Assembly: GCA_900765575.1 (NCBI GenBank)
Contig: CAAFRW010000254.1
Span: 1 to 6,421, forward strand
Length of the DNA stretch: 6,421 bases
Reading direction: 5' to 3'
DNA from: Bacteroidaceae bacterium
GTDB lineage: Bacteria; Bacteroidota; Bacteroidia; Bacteroidales; Bacteroidaceae
Part shown: positions 1 to 6,342 of the stretch, piece after piece
How positions within the stretch are numbered: the stretch's first letter is position 1
How the letters are laid out: each line of letters begins with the position of its first letter
Notes under the pieces: model-generated
The model's input: the letters and a program-made list of their open reading frames with translations, nothing else
Told to the model about the DNA's origin: nothing
Database searches by the model: none
Program-made: the position numbers and the translations under genes

Positions 1-863
1 GCATGGGTAGACAGGACAAACAGAAAAGCAATGCCATTGAGAGAAAGGAATCCGCAAGCAAACGGAATATCCATTATTCCAAAAAAGAAATAATTCGCTA
101 CGAGACTCATTATCATGAAAAGAAGGGTATAGGGTAGCAATTTGGCCAGAACAGCTATGAGAATATTTCCATTCGCTGTTTGCATCCACTCATCCGCCGT
201 ATGGAATTTGCTTTCACTTCCTAAAGCATAAGTGGTAACCAATAAAAGCAACACTTGCAGAAAGATAAAACAAAACGGATAAGTCAAATAGATGGAATAG
301 TTCATGTCCGGATTGAACAAGGGATGGTCTTGCGAAGAAACAGGCAATAGAAATGTTTCTACTTGCGAAGGCTCCACTCCTAACGCAACGGCCTGCATCA
401 CAACAGGTGAAACGGCGACCGTTTGCAATAGATGTTCAAAAGCTCCCTGTATTTCTTCTCCCACACTCAACAGGGCGTAATGGAAATAATAAGTCAGTGC
501 CGCCGTCTTTCCGTCCTGTAAATGAGCTTCAAACTCATTGGGTATAACCAAATAGCCATAAATTTCTTTTCGCTCTGTGGCAGCACGGGCTTCCGCCGCA
601 TCGGTATAATAGTTTGTCACACGGAATGTCGGAACCGCCTCCACCATACGACTTATTTTACGGGATGTGGCCGAAGCATCCATATCCACAATTCCTACAG
701 GAAGATTCTCCATTTGCCCGTTTCCAAAGATGGTAGCCATAAAGAAAATAGAAAAAAGAGGCAATACCACACAAGCTACGAAATAAATCCTGCGTGAAAC
801 CATTCGCCGAAGTTCACGGCAAAATACATTTACAAACGGAGAGTACTGATTTTGTTTATCCAT
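1..863 (-). CDS. ABC-2-type transporter permease (YhhJ/YbhS-like), partial at 3' end
   Basis: This is the inner-membrane permease of an export system, reading leftward off the window: 287 codons are present and the C-terminus is missing. Translating the minus strand from the ATG at 863 gives an uninterrupted frame to base 1. Residues 1-25 are basic and cytoplasmic. A first membrane helix spans about 26-47, and a large extracytoplasmic domain about 48-187 contains the family-typical stretch VGIVDMDASATSRKIS (56-71). Helices follow at about 190-214 and 233-262, and another begins near 271. The NPDMNYSIYLTYPF segment (184-197) before the second helix is also typical of ABC-2 membrane proteins of the YhhJ/YbhS type. 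Members are commonly near 370-400 aa, so roughly three quarters is seen. It starts 13 bases after the adaptor gene, with a weak AAGGG about nine bases before the ATG, so it is probably the third gene of the operon. The substrate is unknown; drugs or other hydrophobic compounds are only a guess from the family. Confidence 0.88.
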   Translation of the reverse strand, partial: MDKQNQYSPFVNVFCRELRRMVSRRIYFVACVVLPLFSIFFMATIFGNGQMENLPVGIVDMDASATSRKISRMVEAVPTFRVTNYYTDAAEARAATERKEIYGYLVIPNEFEAHLQDGKTAALTYYFHYALLSVGEEIQGAFEHLLQTVAVSPVVMQAVALGVEPSQVETFLLPVSSQDHPLFNPDMNYSIYLTYPFCFIFLQVLLLLVTTYALGSESKFHTADEWMQTANGNILIAVLAKLLPYTLLFMIMSLVANYFFFGIMDIPFACGFLSLNGIAFLFVLSTH

Positions 864-876
864 CTACAAAACCCTT

Positions 877-1863
877 TCATTTTAAATCTACCAATACGGA
901 CATTCCGGGCCGTAATCCGGACACGGGCTGCAAAGGACGGGCATGGATTTCGAAAGTACACATGTCATAACTTCCTGTTTGCTTGGTAGAACGCCAAGTG
1001 GCAAAGCTTCCCAACGGACTGATATAATATATTTGAAAGGAGATATGTTTCTTATCCAATGCCGGAACATCCCCTACAAACGTCTCCCCCATTTTAAAAT
1101 GAGGCATATAATCTTCACGCACATTCAACACTATGTGGCAATCGTCCAGAACAACCAAACTCATAATAGGCATCCCGGCGCCAACCAGTTCTCCCCTCTT
1201 GGGATAAATAGTCGCAATCTGTCCACTTTCGGGAGCCATCAGACAAGCGTCGGCAAGCAATGCTTTTACCTGATTCACCGTAGCTTGTGCTGCACCGACC
1301 AAAGCACGGGCACTTTGTTTATCTTGTACCTGTGCACCTTCCGATACCAACAAGTATTGTTGATGGGCTGCCTTTTCGGCAGCAACAGCCGATTGATAGA
1401 GTGCTTCCACTTCATCCTTACGCTGAGAAGACACGACACTGTCACGGTAAAGGGTCGAGATACGGTCGTAAGTCGTTTTAGCCAACTTCAAATCGGTCTT
1501 CGCCTTATTCCATAGTTCCAATACGGACTGGATAATTTGTTTCCGTGTTCCATCATCAATCTTCTCATTCTGGAACTTGGCAATATCTTCCAAGGCATTT
1601 ACTTGCTGGAATTTAGCCTCTGCTTCCGGACTATTAATCAATACCAAGGTATCTCCGGCCTTTACATTTTGTCCCTCTTGTACACAAAAGGAATCAATAC
1701 GCCCCGGTAACTTACCGGAAATACGAATTTCCGTTGCTTCTACTTGTCCTTGTAACACCACCGGCTTGCCACTCATCATCACCATCCCTATAACAGATAC
1801 CACCACAACGAATACAAGTACTACTACAAAAGCTGTCGCCAGCCATCTATTCTGTTTCTCCAT
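877..1863 (-). CDS. HlyD/EmrA/YbhG-family periplasmic adaptor (membrane fusion protein)
   Basis: This 328-aa adaptor would link the inner-membrane permease to the outer-membrane channel of a tripartite exporter. A single N-terminal membrane anchor lies at residues 8-30 (a Val-rich hydrophobic stretch) with no lipobox cysteine, so it is a membrane-anchored type rather than a lipoprotein. The first half of the biotinyl-lipoyl-like domain follows at about 34-80 (GKLPGRIDSFCVQEGQNVKAGD region). A long alpha-helical hairpin rich in Ala, Gln, Lys and Glu covers about 82-205, and the second lipoyl half begins at LMAPESGQIATIYPKRGELV (208-227). A beta-barrel region follows, and the C-terminal LRPGMSVLVDL (317-327) is a typical ending of this family. 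It lies between the channel and permease genes with 13-base gaps on both sides, so all three are very probably co-transcribed and translated as a set. Length is normal for the family and I see no damage. The substrate cannot be read from the sequence. Confidence 0.93.
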   Translation of the reverse strand: MEKQNRWLATAFVVVLVFVVVVSVIGMVMMSGKPVVLQGQVEATEIRISGKLPGRIDSFCVQEGQNVKAGDTLVLINSPEAEAKFQQVNALEDIAKFQNEKIDDGTRKQIIQSVLELWNKAKTDLKLAKTTYDRISTLYRDSVVSSQRKDEVEALYQSAVAAEKAAHQQYLLVSEGAQVQDKQSARALVGAAQATVNQVKALLADACLMAPESGQIATIYPKRGELVGAGMPIMSLVVLDDCHIVLNVREDYMPHFKMGETFVGDVPALDKKHISFQIYYISPLGSFATWRSTKQTGSYDMCTFEIHARPLQPVSGLRPGMSVLVDLK

Positions 1864-1876
1864 ATCTCATTTTACT

Positions 1877-3316
1877 TTATTTTGATTCAAATATAAAATC
1901 TTCCGTTTTCCCTTGCCGGGCATATTGCCAGAAAGAATCCGGCATACCGCATGCTGTCAGTAAGTTTGCCAAAGCCACATCATACTGGTAATAAGCCAAC
2001 AGAAAAGCAATCTGTACTTTAGAAAGCATGGTTTCCGCATCAATCACTTCTGTAGAAGTCGCCATTCCCTCTTGAAAAGATTTACGGCGGATACGTACCA
2101 ATTCGCGACTCATGGCAATGGTTGTATTCAATGCCGTCACATTATCTTGTGCATTCAGCATCTCACTATATAATTTTTCCACCAAAACGCTTAATTCATT
2201 GACTGCCTTCTCGCGCCCTAAAGCTAAAGATTCGAGCGAACGTTCCGTCTGCCGGATAGTTGCCTCCCGTTTCCAACCGTCAAACAGAGTCCAGGTAAAC
2301 CCAATACCTATCATCGTTCGAGGCATTAAATTCTTCGGTAGATTTTTAGCATATAGAGTTTGTTTCCCGAATAAAGCGATATTGGGAACATAAGCGCTCC
2401 GGTTGATACGCTGTTGGTTTTTCAGCAGTTCCGTTTGATGATAGAGTTGCTCCACCGGATAGCTTTCAACGGGAATCAATTCCTTAAAATAAGCTTCGGA
2501 AGGAAGTTCTTCATTCATAAAAAGAGGAGATACGGCAAGAATATCTACCGGCTGTTCTATATTTAATAAGGTGCACAATGCTTGCTGCGCCACATTATAA
2601 TCTTTGCGTGCCGACTCCAGTTCCCGTTTAGCCTCATCCCTATTTACCTGAACAACTAATTTCTCCGCCTTCGTTATCATCCCATTTTCCTGCAACTTCA
2701 ATGCATCCTGAAAATGCTTCTGCAAAGCGGAAAATGTTTCTTCACGCACCTGCACCACTTTCTTCGCCAATCGTACCGCATAGTAACTCTCTACCAGAGA
2801 AGCCTGTAAAGTAGCGCCGGTCTGTTCCATATTCACCTCGGCCAACCGTTCCATAGAACGTCCTATTTTATTAGCAAAGATTCTTTTTCCACCGGTAAAT
2901 ACAGGCCAGACGAGGGAAGCATCCACCGTTGTCAGATTTTGCTTCAACAAAGGAAAGCTCAACGAATACGAACCTATCTGGGTTAAGATAGAAGAAATCA
3001 ACTTGTCATCCGGAAGGATGGTATGAACAAAATCTTTCGCCGGGTCGGTAAACTGACTCAAAGGTTCTTTTACCTCTATATCATTAGCCAAATACACATA
3101 AGCCCCCGAAGCATCCAACGAAGGATACCAGGACGAATTGAGTATTTGTCGTTCCTCCCGGGCCATACCTATCTGTTCGCGGGCTATTTTCAAGGTTTGG
3201 TTACCCTTGTTCATCAACCGATAAGACTCCTCCAATGTCAAATTTACAGTAGCCCCCTTATATTGAGCACCGGCAGACAAAGGAATAAAAAGCAATACCA
3301 TGATTTGTTTCCACAT
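1877..3316 (-). CDS. TolC-family outer-membrane efflux protein
   Basis: This 479-aa protein should be the outer-membrane channel of the exporter. The first 18 residues look like a signal peptide: Lys at 3, a hydrophobic core (MVLLFIPL) and a cleavage-like SAGA/Q at 14-18. There is no lipobox cysteine, unlike NodT-type lipoprotein channels. The mature part shows the internal duplication of the TolC/OEP fold. The first repeat has VWPVFTGGKR (136-145) followed by a long helical stretch to about 250. The second has FTWTLFDGWKR (340-350) followed by a helical stretch to about 457. The paired motifs 'W-P-V-F-x-G-G' and 'W-T-L-F-D-G' mark the start of each barrel-to-helix segment. It is the first gene of the leftward operon and ends 13 bases before the adaptor start. 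No Shine-Dalgarno sequence precedes the ATG (AT-rich leader, usual in Bacteroides). Regulation could act through the TGAC-rich sequence about 60-85 bases upstream. Confidence 0.94.
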   Translation of the reverse strand: MWKQIMVLLFIPLSAGAQYKGATVNLTLEESYRLMNKGNQTLKIAREQIGMAREERQILNSSWYPSLDASGAYVYLANDIEVKEPLSQFTDPAKDFVHTILPDDKLISSILTQIGSYSLSFPLLKQNLTTVDASLVWPVFTGGKRIFANKIGRSMERLAEVNMEQTGATLQASLVESYYAVRLAKKVVQVREETFSALQKHFQDALKLQENGMITKAEKLVVQVNRDEAKRELESARKDYNVAQQALCTLLNIEQPVDILAVSPLFMNEELPSEAYFKELIPVESYPVEQLYHQTELLKNQQRINRSAYVPNIALFGKQTLYAKNLPKNLMPRTMIGIGFTWTLFDGWKREATIRQTERSLESLALGREKAVNELSVLVEKLYSEMLNAQDNVTALNTTIAMSRELVRIRRKSFQEGMATSTEVIDAETMLSKVQIAFLLAYYQYDVALANLLTACGMPDSFWQYARQGKTEDFIFESK

Positions 3317-3373
3317 ATTACAATACCTATTTTAAATGAGATTTAAACAGTAAAAAGGAAGATTTGTTTAAAA

Positions 3374-3402
3374 CCTGACAATCCGTCATAAAAACTGACA
3401 GG
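3374..3402. promoter_or_regulatory. Candidate operator with TGAC/GTCA half-sites
   Basis: Within 29 bases there are three half-sites in alternating orientation: TGAC at 3376, GTCA at 3385 and TGAC at 3396. The first two form a perfect small dyad (TGAC-AATCC-GTCA). The hexamer CTGACA recurs exactly 20 bases apart (3375 and 3395), and the outer ends CCTGACA and TGACAGG are an imperfect inverted pair. The site lies 58-86 bases upstream of the tolC-type start, a plausible place for a regulator of the export operon. No regulator gene is adjacent, and binding is inference only. Confidence 0.35.
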
Positions 3403-3479
3403 CTACCCAGCTTCATAAACGAATAGAATTACGCTTGCCATTCGGACAACATACCTCTATAAAAAGAGAATCCCTATAT

Positions 3480-3514
3480 AACTTCCGTTTTATAGGAAGT
3501 TTTTGCATTTTTTT
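3480..3514 (+). terminator. Hairpin with T-rich tail (terminator-like), plus strand
   Basis: AACTTCC (3480-3486) pairs perfectly with GGAAGTT (3495-3501) around an 8-base loop. It is followed by TTTGCATTTTTTT, which gives it the form of an intrinsic terminator on the plus strand. The stem is only 7 bp with three G-C pairs, so it would be weak. No plus-strand gene ends here: the gene to the left is transcribed the other way. It could end a short unannotated transcript, attenuate a long dnaK leader, or be a protein-binding dyad upstream of the dnaK promoter. Confidence 0.4.
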
Positions 3515-3530
3515 CAAGGCAAAGAGAAGT

Positions 3531-3547
3531 TTGGCACAAGGTTTGTT
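3531..3547 (+). promoter_or_regulatory. Sigma-54-like promoter (-24/-12) upstream of dnaK
   Basis: The sequence TTGGCACAAGGTTTGTT compared with the sigma-54 consensus YTGGCACGRNNNTTGCW differs at two positions only: A for G just after the -24 block, and T for C in the -12 GC. The GG (3533-3534) and the G of the -12 element (3545) are exactly 12 bases apart, as required. Initiation would fall near 3558 and give a leader of about 97 bases. The changed -12 base is usually well conserved, so the match is suggestive and not decisive. Confidence 0.35.
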
Positions 3548-3654
3548 TAATTCAATGCGTATGATTTGCTCAAACGGCACAGATAAATGAAGGAGCCGTG
3601 AACAATCTTACAGAAATTAAGTTTTGAATAATAACAAATAAAAAACATACAATT

Positions 3655-5565
3655 ATGGGAAAGATTATTGGAATTGACTTAGGAACTACCAACTCATGTG
3701 TTTCCGTTTTCGAAGGTAACGAACCGGTAGTGATTGCTAACAGCGAAGGAAAACGTACCACTCCGTCTATCGTAGCATTTGTTGACGGCGGTGAACGTAA
3801 AGTAGGTGACCCTGCAAAACGTCAGGCTATTACCAACCCGAAACGTACGATATTCTCTATCAAACGTTTTATGGGTGAAAATTGGGACCAAGTTCAAAAA
3901 GAAGTTACGCGTGTTCCTTATAAAGTAGTGAAAGGCGACAACAATACACCGCGTGTAGATATCGACGGTCGTTTATACACTCCACAGGAAATCTCGGCTA
4001 TGATTCTTCAAAAGATGAAAAAGACAGCCGAAGATTATTTGGGACAAGAAGTGACAGAAGCTGTTATCACCGTTCCGGCATACTTCTCTGACTCTCAACG
4101 TCAGGCAACCAAAGAAGCCGGACAAATTGCAGGTTTAGAAGTTAAACGTATTGTAAACGAGCCGACTGCCGCAGCTTTGGCTTACGGTATCGACAAGGCA
4201 CATAAAGATATGAAAATTGCCGTATTCGACTTAGGTGGTGGTACATTCGATATCTCTATCCTTGAGTTCGGTGGCGGTGTATTCGAAGTTCTCTCTACAA
4301 ACGGAGATACTCACCTAGGTGGTGATGATTTCGACCAGGTAATTATCGACTGGTTAGTAGAAGAGTTCAAAAATGACGAAGGCGCAGATTTGAAACAAGA
4401 CCCGATGGCACTGCAACGTTTGAAAGAAGCTGCAGAAAAAGCAAAGATAGAATTGTCTTCTTCTACTTCTACAGAAATCAACTTGCCGTACATCATGCCG
4501 GTAGGTGGTGTGCCTAAACACTTGGTAAAAACATTGACTCGTGCTAAATTCGAATCGTTGGCTCACAACTTGATTCAGGCTTGTCTTGAACCATGTAAGA
4601 AAGCGATGAGCGATGCAAGCTTGAGCAACTCCGACATTGATGAAGTCATCTTGGTAGGTGGTTCTTCACGTATCCCGGCTGTTCAGAAGTTGGTAGAAGA
4701 TTTCTTCGGAAAAGTTCCTTCTAAAGGTGTAAACCCTGATGAAGTAGTAGCTGTAGGTGCAGCTGTTCAAGGAGCTGTGTTGACTGATGAAATAAAAGGC
4801 GTTGTATTGCTGGATGTCACTCCGCTGTCAATGGGTATCGAAACATTAGGAGGTGTAATGACTAAATTAATTGATGCAAACACCACCATCCCATGTAAGA
4901 AGAGTGAAACATTCTCTACCGCTGCGGATAACCAGACAGAAGTAACTATCCATGTATTACAGGGAGAACGTCCGATGGCTTCGCAGAACAAATCAATCGG
5001 TCAGTTCAATTTAACAGGAATTGCTCCGGCACGCCGTGGTGTTCCACAAATTGAAGTAACATTCGATATTGATGCTAACGGTATCCTGAAGGTATCTGCT
5101 AAAGACAAAGCAACCGGTAAAGAGCAGGCAATCCGTATTGAGGCTTCTTCAGGTTTAAGTAAAGAAGAAATCGAAAAGATGAAAGCAGAAGCGGAAGCCA
5201 ATGCTGAAGCCGACAAGAAAGAGCGTGAAAAGATTGACAAGATGAATCAGGCTGACAGTATGATATTCCAGACAGAAAATCAACTGAAAGAGTTGGGAGA
5301 CAAGCTTCCTGCCGATAAAAAAGCGCCAATCGAAGCTGCTTTACAAAAACTGAAAGATGCTCATAAAGCACAGGATGTAGCTGCATGCGACGCTGCGATG
5401 GCAGAACTGAATACAGCATTCCAAGCTGCAAGTGCTGAAATGTATGCTCAAAATGGTGCACAAGGTGGCGCACAAGCCGGACCGGATGCTAGCCAGCAGC
5501 AAGGAGGTTCATCTAACAAACAAGATGAAAACATCCAAGACGCAGACTTTGAAGAAGTCAAATGA
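3655..5565 (+). CDS. dnaK: Molecular chaperone DnaK (Hsp70)
   Basis: This is a complete 636-aa cytoplasmic Hsp70 that binds and releases unfolded protein segments in an ATP-driven cycle with DnaJ and GrpE. The nucleotide-binding domain (about 1-380) shows phosphate-1 motif IDLGTTNS (7-14), Lys70 in FSIKRFMG, NEPTAAALAYG (168-178), DLGGGTFDIS (192-201, Thr197 at the usual autophosphorylation position) and ILVGGSSRIPAVQ (332-344). The interdomain linker VVLLDVTPLS is at 383-392, and the substrate-binding beta domain runs to about 500. A charged helical lid follows, then a Gly/Gln/Ala-rich tail (598-620) and the C-terminal acidic DADFEEVK (629-636). Length is normal for a bacterial DnaK. The ATG at 3655 fixes the correct N-terminus (MGKIIGIDLG); there is no Shine-Dalgarno sequence. 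It has its own terminator and no dnaJ or grpE neighbour, so it is probably a single-gene transcript. The start and all key motifs are intact. Confidence 0.99.
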   Translation: MGKIIGIDLGTTNSCVSVFEGNEPVVIANSEGKRTTPSIVAFVDGGERKVGDPAKRQAITNPKRTIFSIKRFMGENWDQVQKEVTRVPYKVVKGDNNTPRVDIDGRLYTPQEISAMILQKMKKTAEDYLGQEVTEAVITVPAYFSDSQRQATKEAGQIAGLEVKRIVNEPTAAALAYGIDKAHKDMKIAVFDLGGGTFDISILEFGGGVFEVLSTNGDTHLGGDDFDQVIIDWLVEEFKNDEGADLKQDPMALQRLKEAAEKAKIELSSSTSTEINLPYIMPVGGVPKHLVKTLTRAKFESLAHNLIQACLEPCKKAMSDASLSNSDIDEVILVGGSSRIPAVQKLVEDFFGKVPSKGVNPDEVVAVGAAVQGAVLTDEIKGVVLLDVTPLSMGIETLGGVMTKLIDANTTIPCKKSETFSTAADNQTEVTIHVLQGERPMASQNKSIGQFNLTGIAPARRGVPQIEVTFDIDANGILKVSAKDKATGKEQAIRIEASSGLSKEEIEKMKAEAEANAEADKKEREKIDKMNQADSMIFQTENQLKELGDKLPADKKAPIEAALQKLKDAHKAQDVAACDAAMAELNTAFQAASAEMYAQNGAQGGAQAGPDASQQQGGSSNKQDENIQDADFEEVK

Positions 5566-5598
5566 TTCCGATAAGTAAACAGATAATAAACAACAAGC

Positions 5599-5632
5599 AA
5601 AAGCGTGCAGCTCAATGAGTTGCACGCTTTTT
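5599..5632 (+). terminator. Intrinsic terminator of dnaK
   Basis: An 11-bp perfect stem (AAAAGCGTGCA at 5599-5609 with TGCACGCTTTT at 5621-5631) extends inward through one G-U pair and three more pairs, making a 15-bp hairpin with a 3-base AAT loop. Five T follow the last stem C (5628-5632). It begins 34 bases after the dnaK stop. The A run on the left arm means it could also work for transcripts coming from the right. Confidence 0.9.
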
Positions 5633-5685
5633 GCGTTTATGGGGTTCATGGTTGCTATGTGTTTTCTATGGGCTTTTTTATCTCT

Positions 5686-5707
5686 TATTTGCGACATATT
5701 TGCGACA
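5686..5707 (+). repeat. Tandem 11-bp repeat TATTTGCGACA (two copies)
   Basis: TATTTGCGACA occurs twice back to back (5686-5696 and 5697-5707) with no mismatch. Each copy contains TTTGC, the fixed part of the GTANNTTTGC core used by CTnDOT-type integrases, but the GTA part is not present. It may be an integrase or excisionase site, or an att core; the sequence alone does not decide. Confidence 0.75.
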
Positions 5708-5713
5708 AGACAA

Positions 5714-5778
5714 AAAAGTAGATAATGTGGTACTTAATCACACTTATACATACTAATACATACTTAAAAGTAGATAAT
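5714..5778 (+). repeat. Duplicated 13-mer AAAAGTAGATAAT, with phased repeats between the copies
   Basis: AAAAGTAGATAAT is found exactly at 5714-5726 and 5766-5778, 52 bases apart. Each copy sits at an in-frame ATG: the first copy contains the first two bases of the ATG at 5725, and the second ends just before the ATG at 5779. Between them ATACATACT occurs at 5746-5754 and 5756-5764 (period 10), and TACTTAA at 5731 and 5761 (period 30). The spacing near one helical turn suggests protein binding on one face of the DNA, for example autoregulation by the HTH protein encoded next to it. Confidence 0.7.
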
Positions 5779-6342
5779 ATGCCAACAATCGGATTTGAAA
5801 TCAAAAGGAAGTGTAAAGTATGCGGCAAAGTATTTGTCGCAAAGACACTCGACAGCTATTATTGCTCTCCTAAATGTAGCAAAGTAGCTTGGAAGCGTAA
5901 AAAGGACGCAAGAGATAGAAATGCGAAGTTAGAAATCATTGCCCAACAAGTATCAGACATCAGAGAGTACATTTCTGTAAAGGAAGCCGTCGCTATGTTC
6001 GGGGTGGAACGTAGCACTCTGTATCGCCTGATTAAATTGGGACGTATTCCAACTATCAACATGGGTACAAGGCTCACACGTATCAAACGCTCTGAAATAG
6101 AACGGCTTTTTCTAACCAGACCGGAAAGTATTGCAGAGAAAGAAAAGCCTGTTCCTAAAACATACAGTTTAGAGCCGGAGGACTGCTATACCATTACAGA
6201 GATTTGTGAGAAATACCATATTAATGATAGTTCAGTATGGGCACATGTTAGAAAATACTCTATTCCCTCAAGGCAAATAGGAAACTATGTATATGTATCC
6301 AAACAAGAAATTGATAATCTATATAAATCAGAAGTAGAATGA
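5779..6342 (+). CDS. Zinc-finger protein with two excisionase-type helix-turn-helix domains
   Basis: This small DNA-binding protein is probably an accessory or directionality factor for the integrase that follows. From the preferred start it has 187 aa. A zinc-finger-like segment has Cys12, Cys15, Cys29 and Cys33 (CxxC-x13-CxxxC) and is followed by a very basic stretch (35-50). Two domains of the MerR/excisionase (HTH_17) type come next. The first is at about 64-112 (YISVKEAVAMFGVERSTLYR, then GRIPTINMGTRLTRIKRSEI). The second is at about 136-182 (CYTITEICEKYHINDSSVWA, then SIPSRQIGNYVYVSKQEI). A Pro/Glu/Lys-rich linker joins them. An in-frame ATG at 5725 would add 18 residues, but that extension has no domain character and lies in the repeat region, so I prefer 5779. 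The stop overlaps the integrase ATG (ATGA), which implies translational coupling. The regulatory role is inferred from domains and context; transcription control of the element is equally possible. Confidence 0.85.
   Translation: MPTIGFEIKRKCKVCGKVFVAKTLDSYYCSPKCSKVAWKRKKDARDRNAKLEIIAQQVSDIREYISVKEAVAMFGVERSTLYRLIKLGRIPTINMGTRLTRIKRSEIERLFLTRPESIAEKEKPVPKTYSLEPEDCYTITEICEKYHINDSSVWAHVRKYSIPSRQIGNYVYVSKQEIDNLYKSEVE

Larger units (their letters stand above)
3317..3654. other. Divergent intergenic region between export operon and dnaK
   Basis: This 338-base AT-rich region separates two gene starts that point away from each other, so it must carry promoters for both. No credible coding frame is present. 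Reading left to right it holds a TGAC/GTCA half-site cluster (3374-3402), a hairpin followed by T runs (3480-3514), a sigma-54-like sequence (3531-3547) and an AT-rich dnaK leader with no Shine-Dalgarno sequence close to the start. I looked for the Bacteroides housekeeping promoter form (TTTG near -33, TAnnTTTG near -7) in both directions and found no full match at good spacing. No CIRCE element (TTAGCACTC-N9-GAGTGCTAA) is present. Confidence 0.85.
5633..5778. other. Probable left end / attachment region of an integrative element
   Basis: This 146-base segment between the dnaK terminator and the HTH gene has no gene but a dense set of short repeats: the tandem 11-mer at 5686-5707, the duplicated 13-mer at 5714 and 5766, and phased repeats between 5731 and 5767. 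It lies directly upstream of an HTH/integrase pair, the place where an att core and the arm sites of a tyrosine integrase are usually found. That one attachment junction is here is inference; the matching repeat at the far end is outside the window. Confidence 0.5.

Noticed and set aside
353..797. Two overlapping plus-strand frames (353-547 and 522-797)
   Set aside because: The minus strand here encodes a continuous ABC-2 permease with membrane helices and family motifs; the plus frames are its shadow.
943..1515. A 190-codon plus-strand frame opposite the HlyD-type gene
   Set aside because: It lies wholly antisense to a clear adaptor gene, has no domain character, and its composition follows from the opposite strand's codons.
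3023..3346. Plus-strand frame of 107 codons crossing the start of the TolC-type gene
   Set aside because: Antisense to the signal peptide and N-terminus of the channel; no recognisable features.
3574..3599. ACGGC/GCCGT inverted pair in the dnaK leader
   Set aside because: Five base pairs around a 16-base loop is weak and easily expected by chance.
3480..3654. CIRCE/HrcA operator in front of dnaK
   Set aside because: No TTAGCACTC...GAGTGCTAA inverted repeat is present; the only dyad (AACTTCC/GGAAGTT) is different in sequence and spacing.
5509..5697. Minus-strand frame of 62 codons across the dnaK terminator
   Set aside because: It runs through a strong hairpin and into the end of dnaK, and shows no family resemblance.
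5726..5742. TGTG/CACA inverted pair as an operator
   Set aside because: Only four bases per arm with no further symmetry in the spacer; the direct repeats in the same segment are the stronger signal.
5725..5778. Upstream ATG at 5725 as the start of the HTH gene
   Set aside because: It adds 18 residues of no domain value encoded by the repeat segment; the ATG at 5779 begins just before the conserved zinc finger. It is not excluded.
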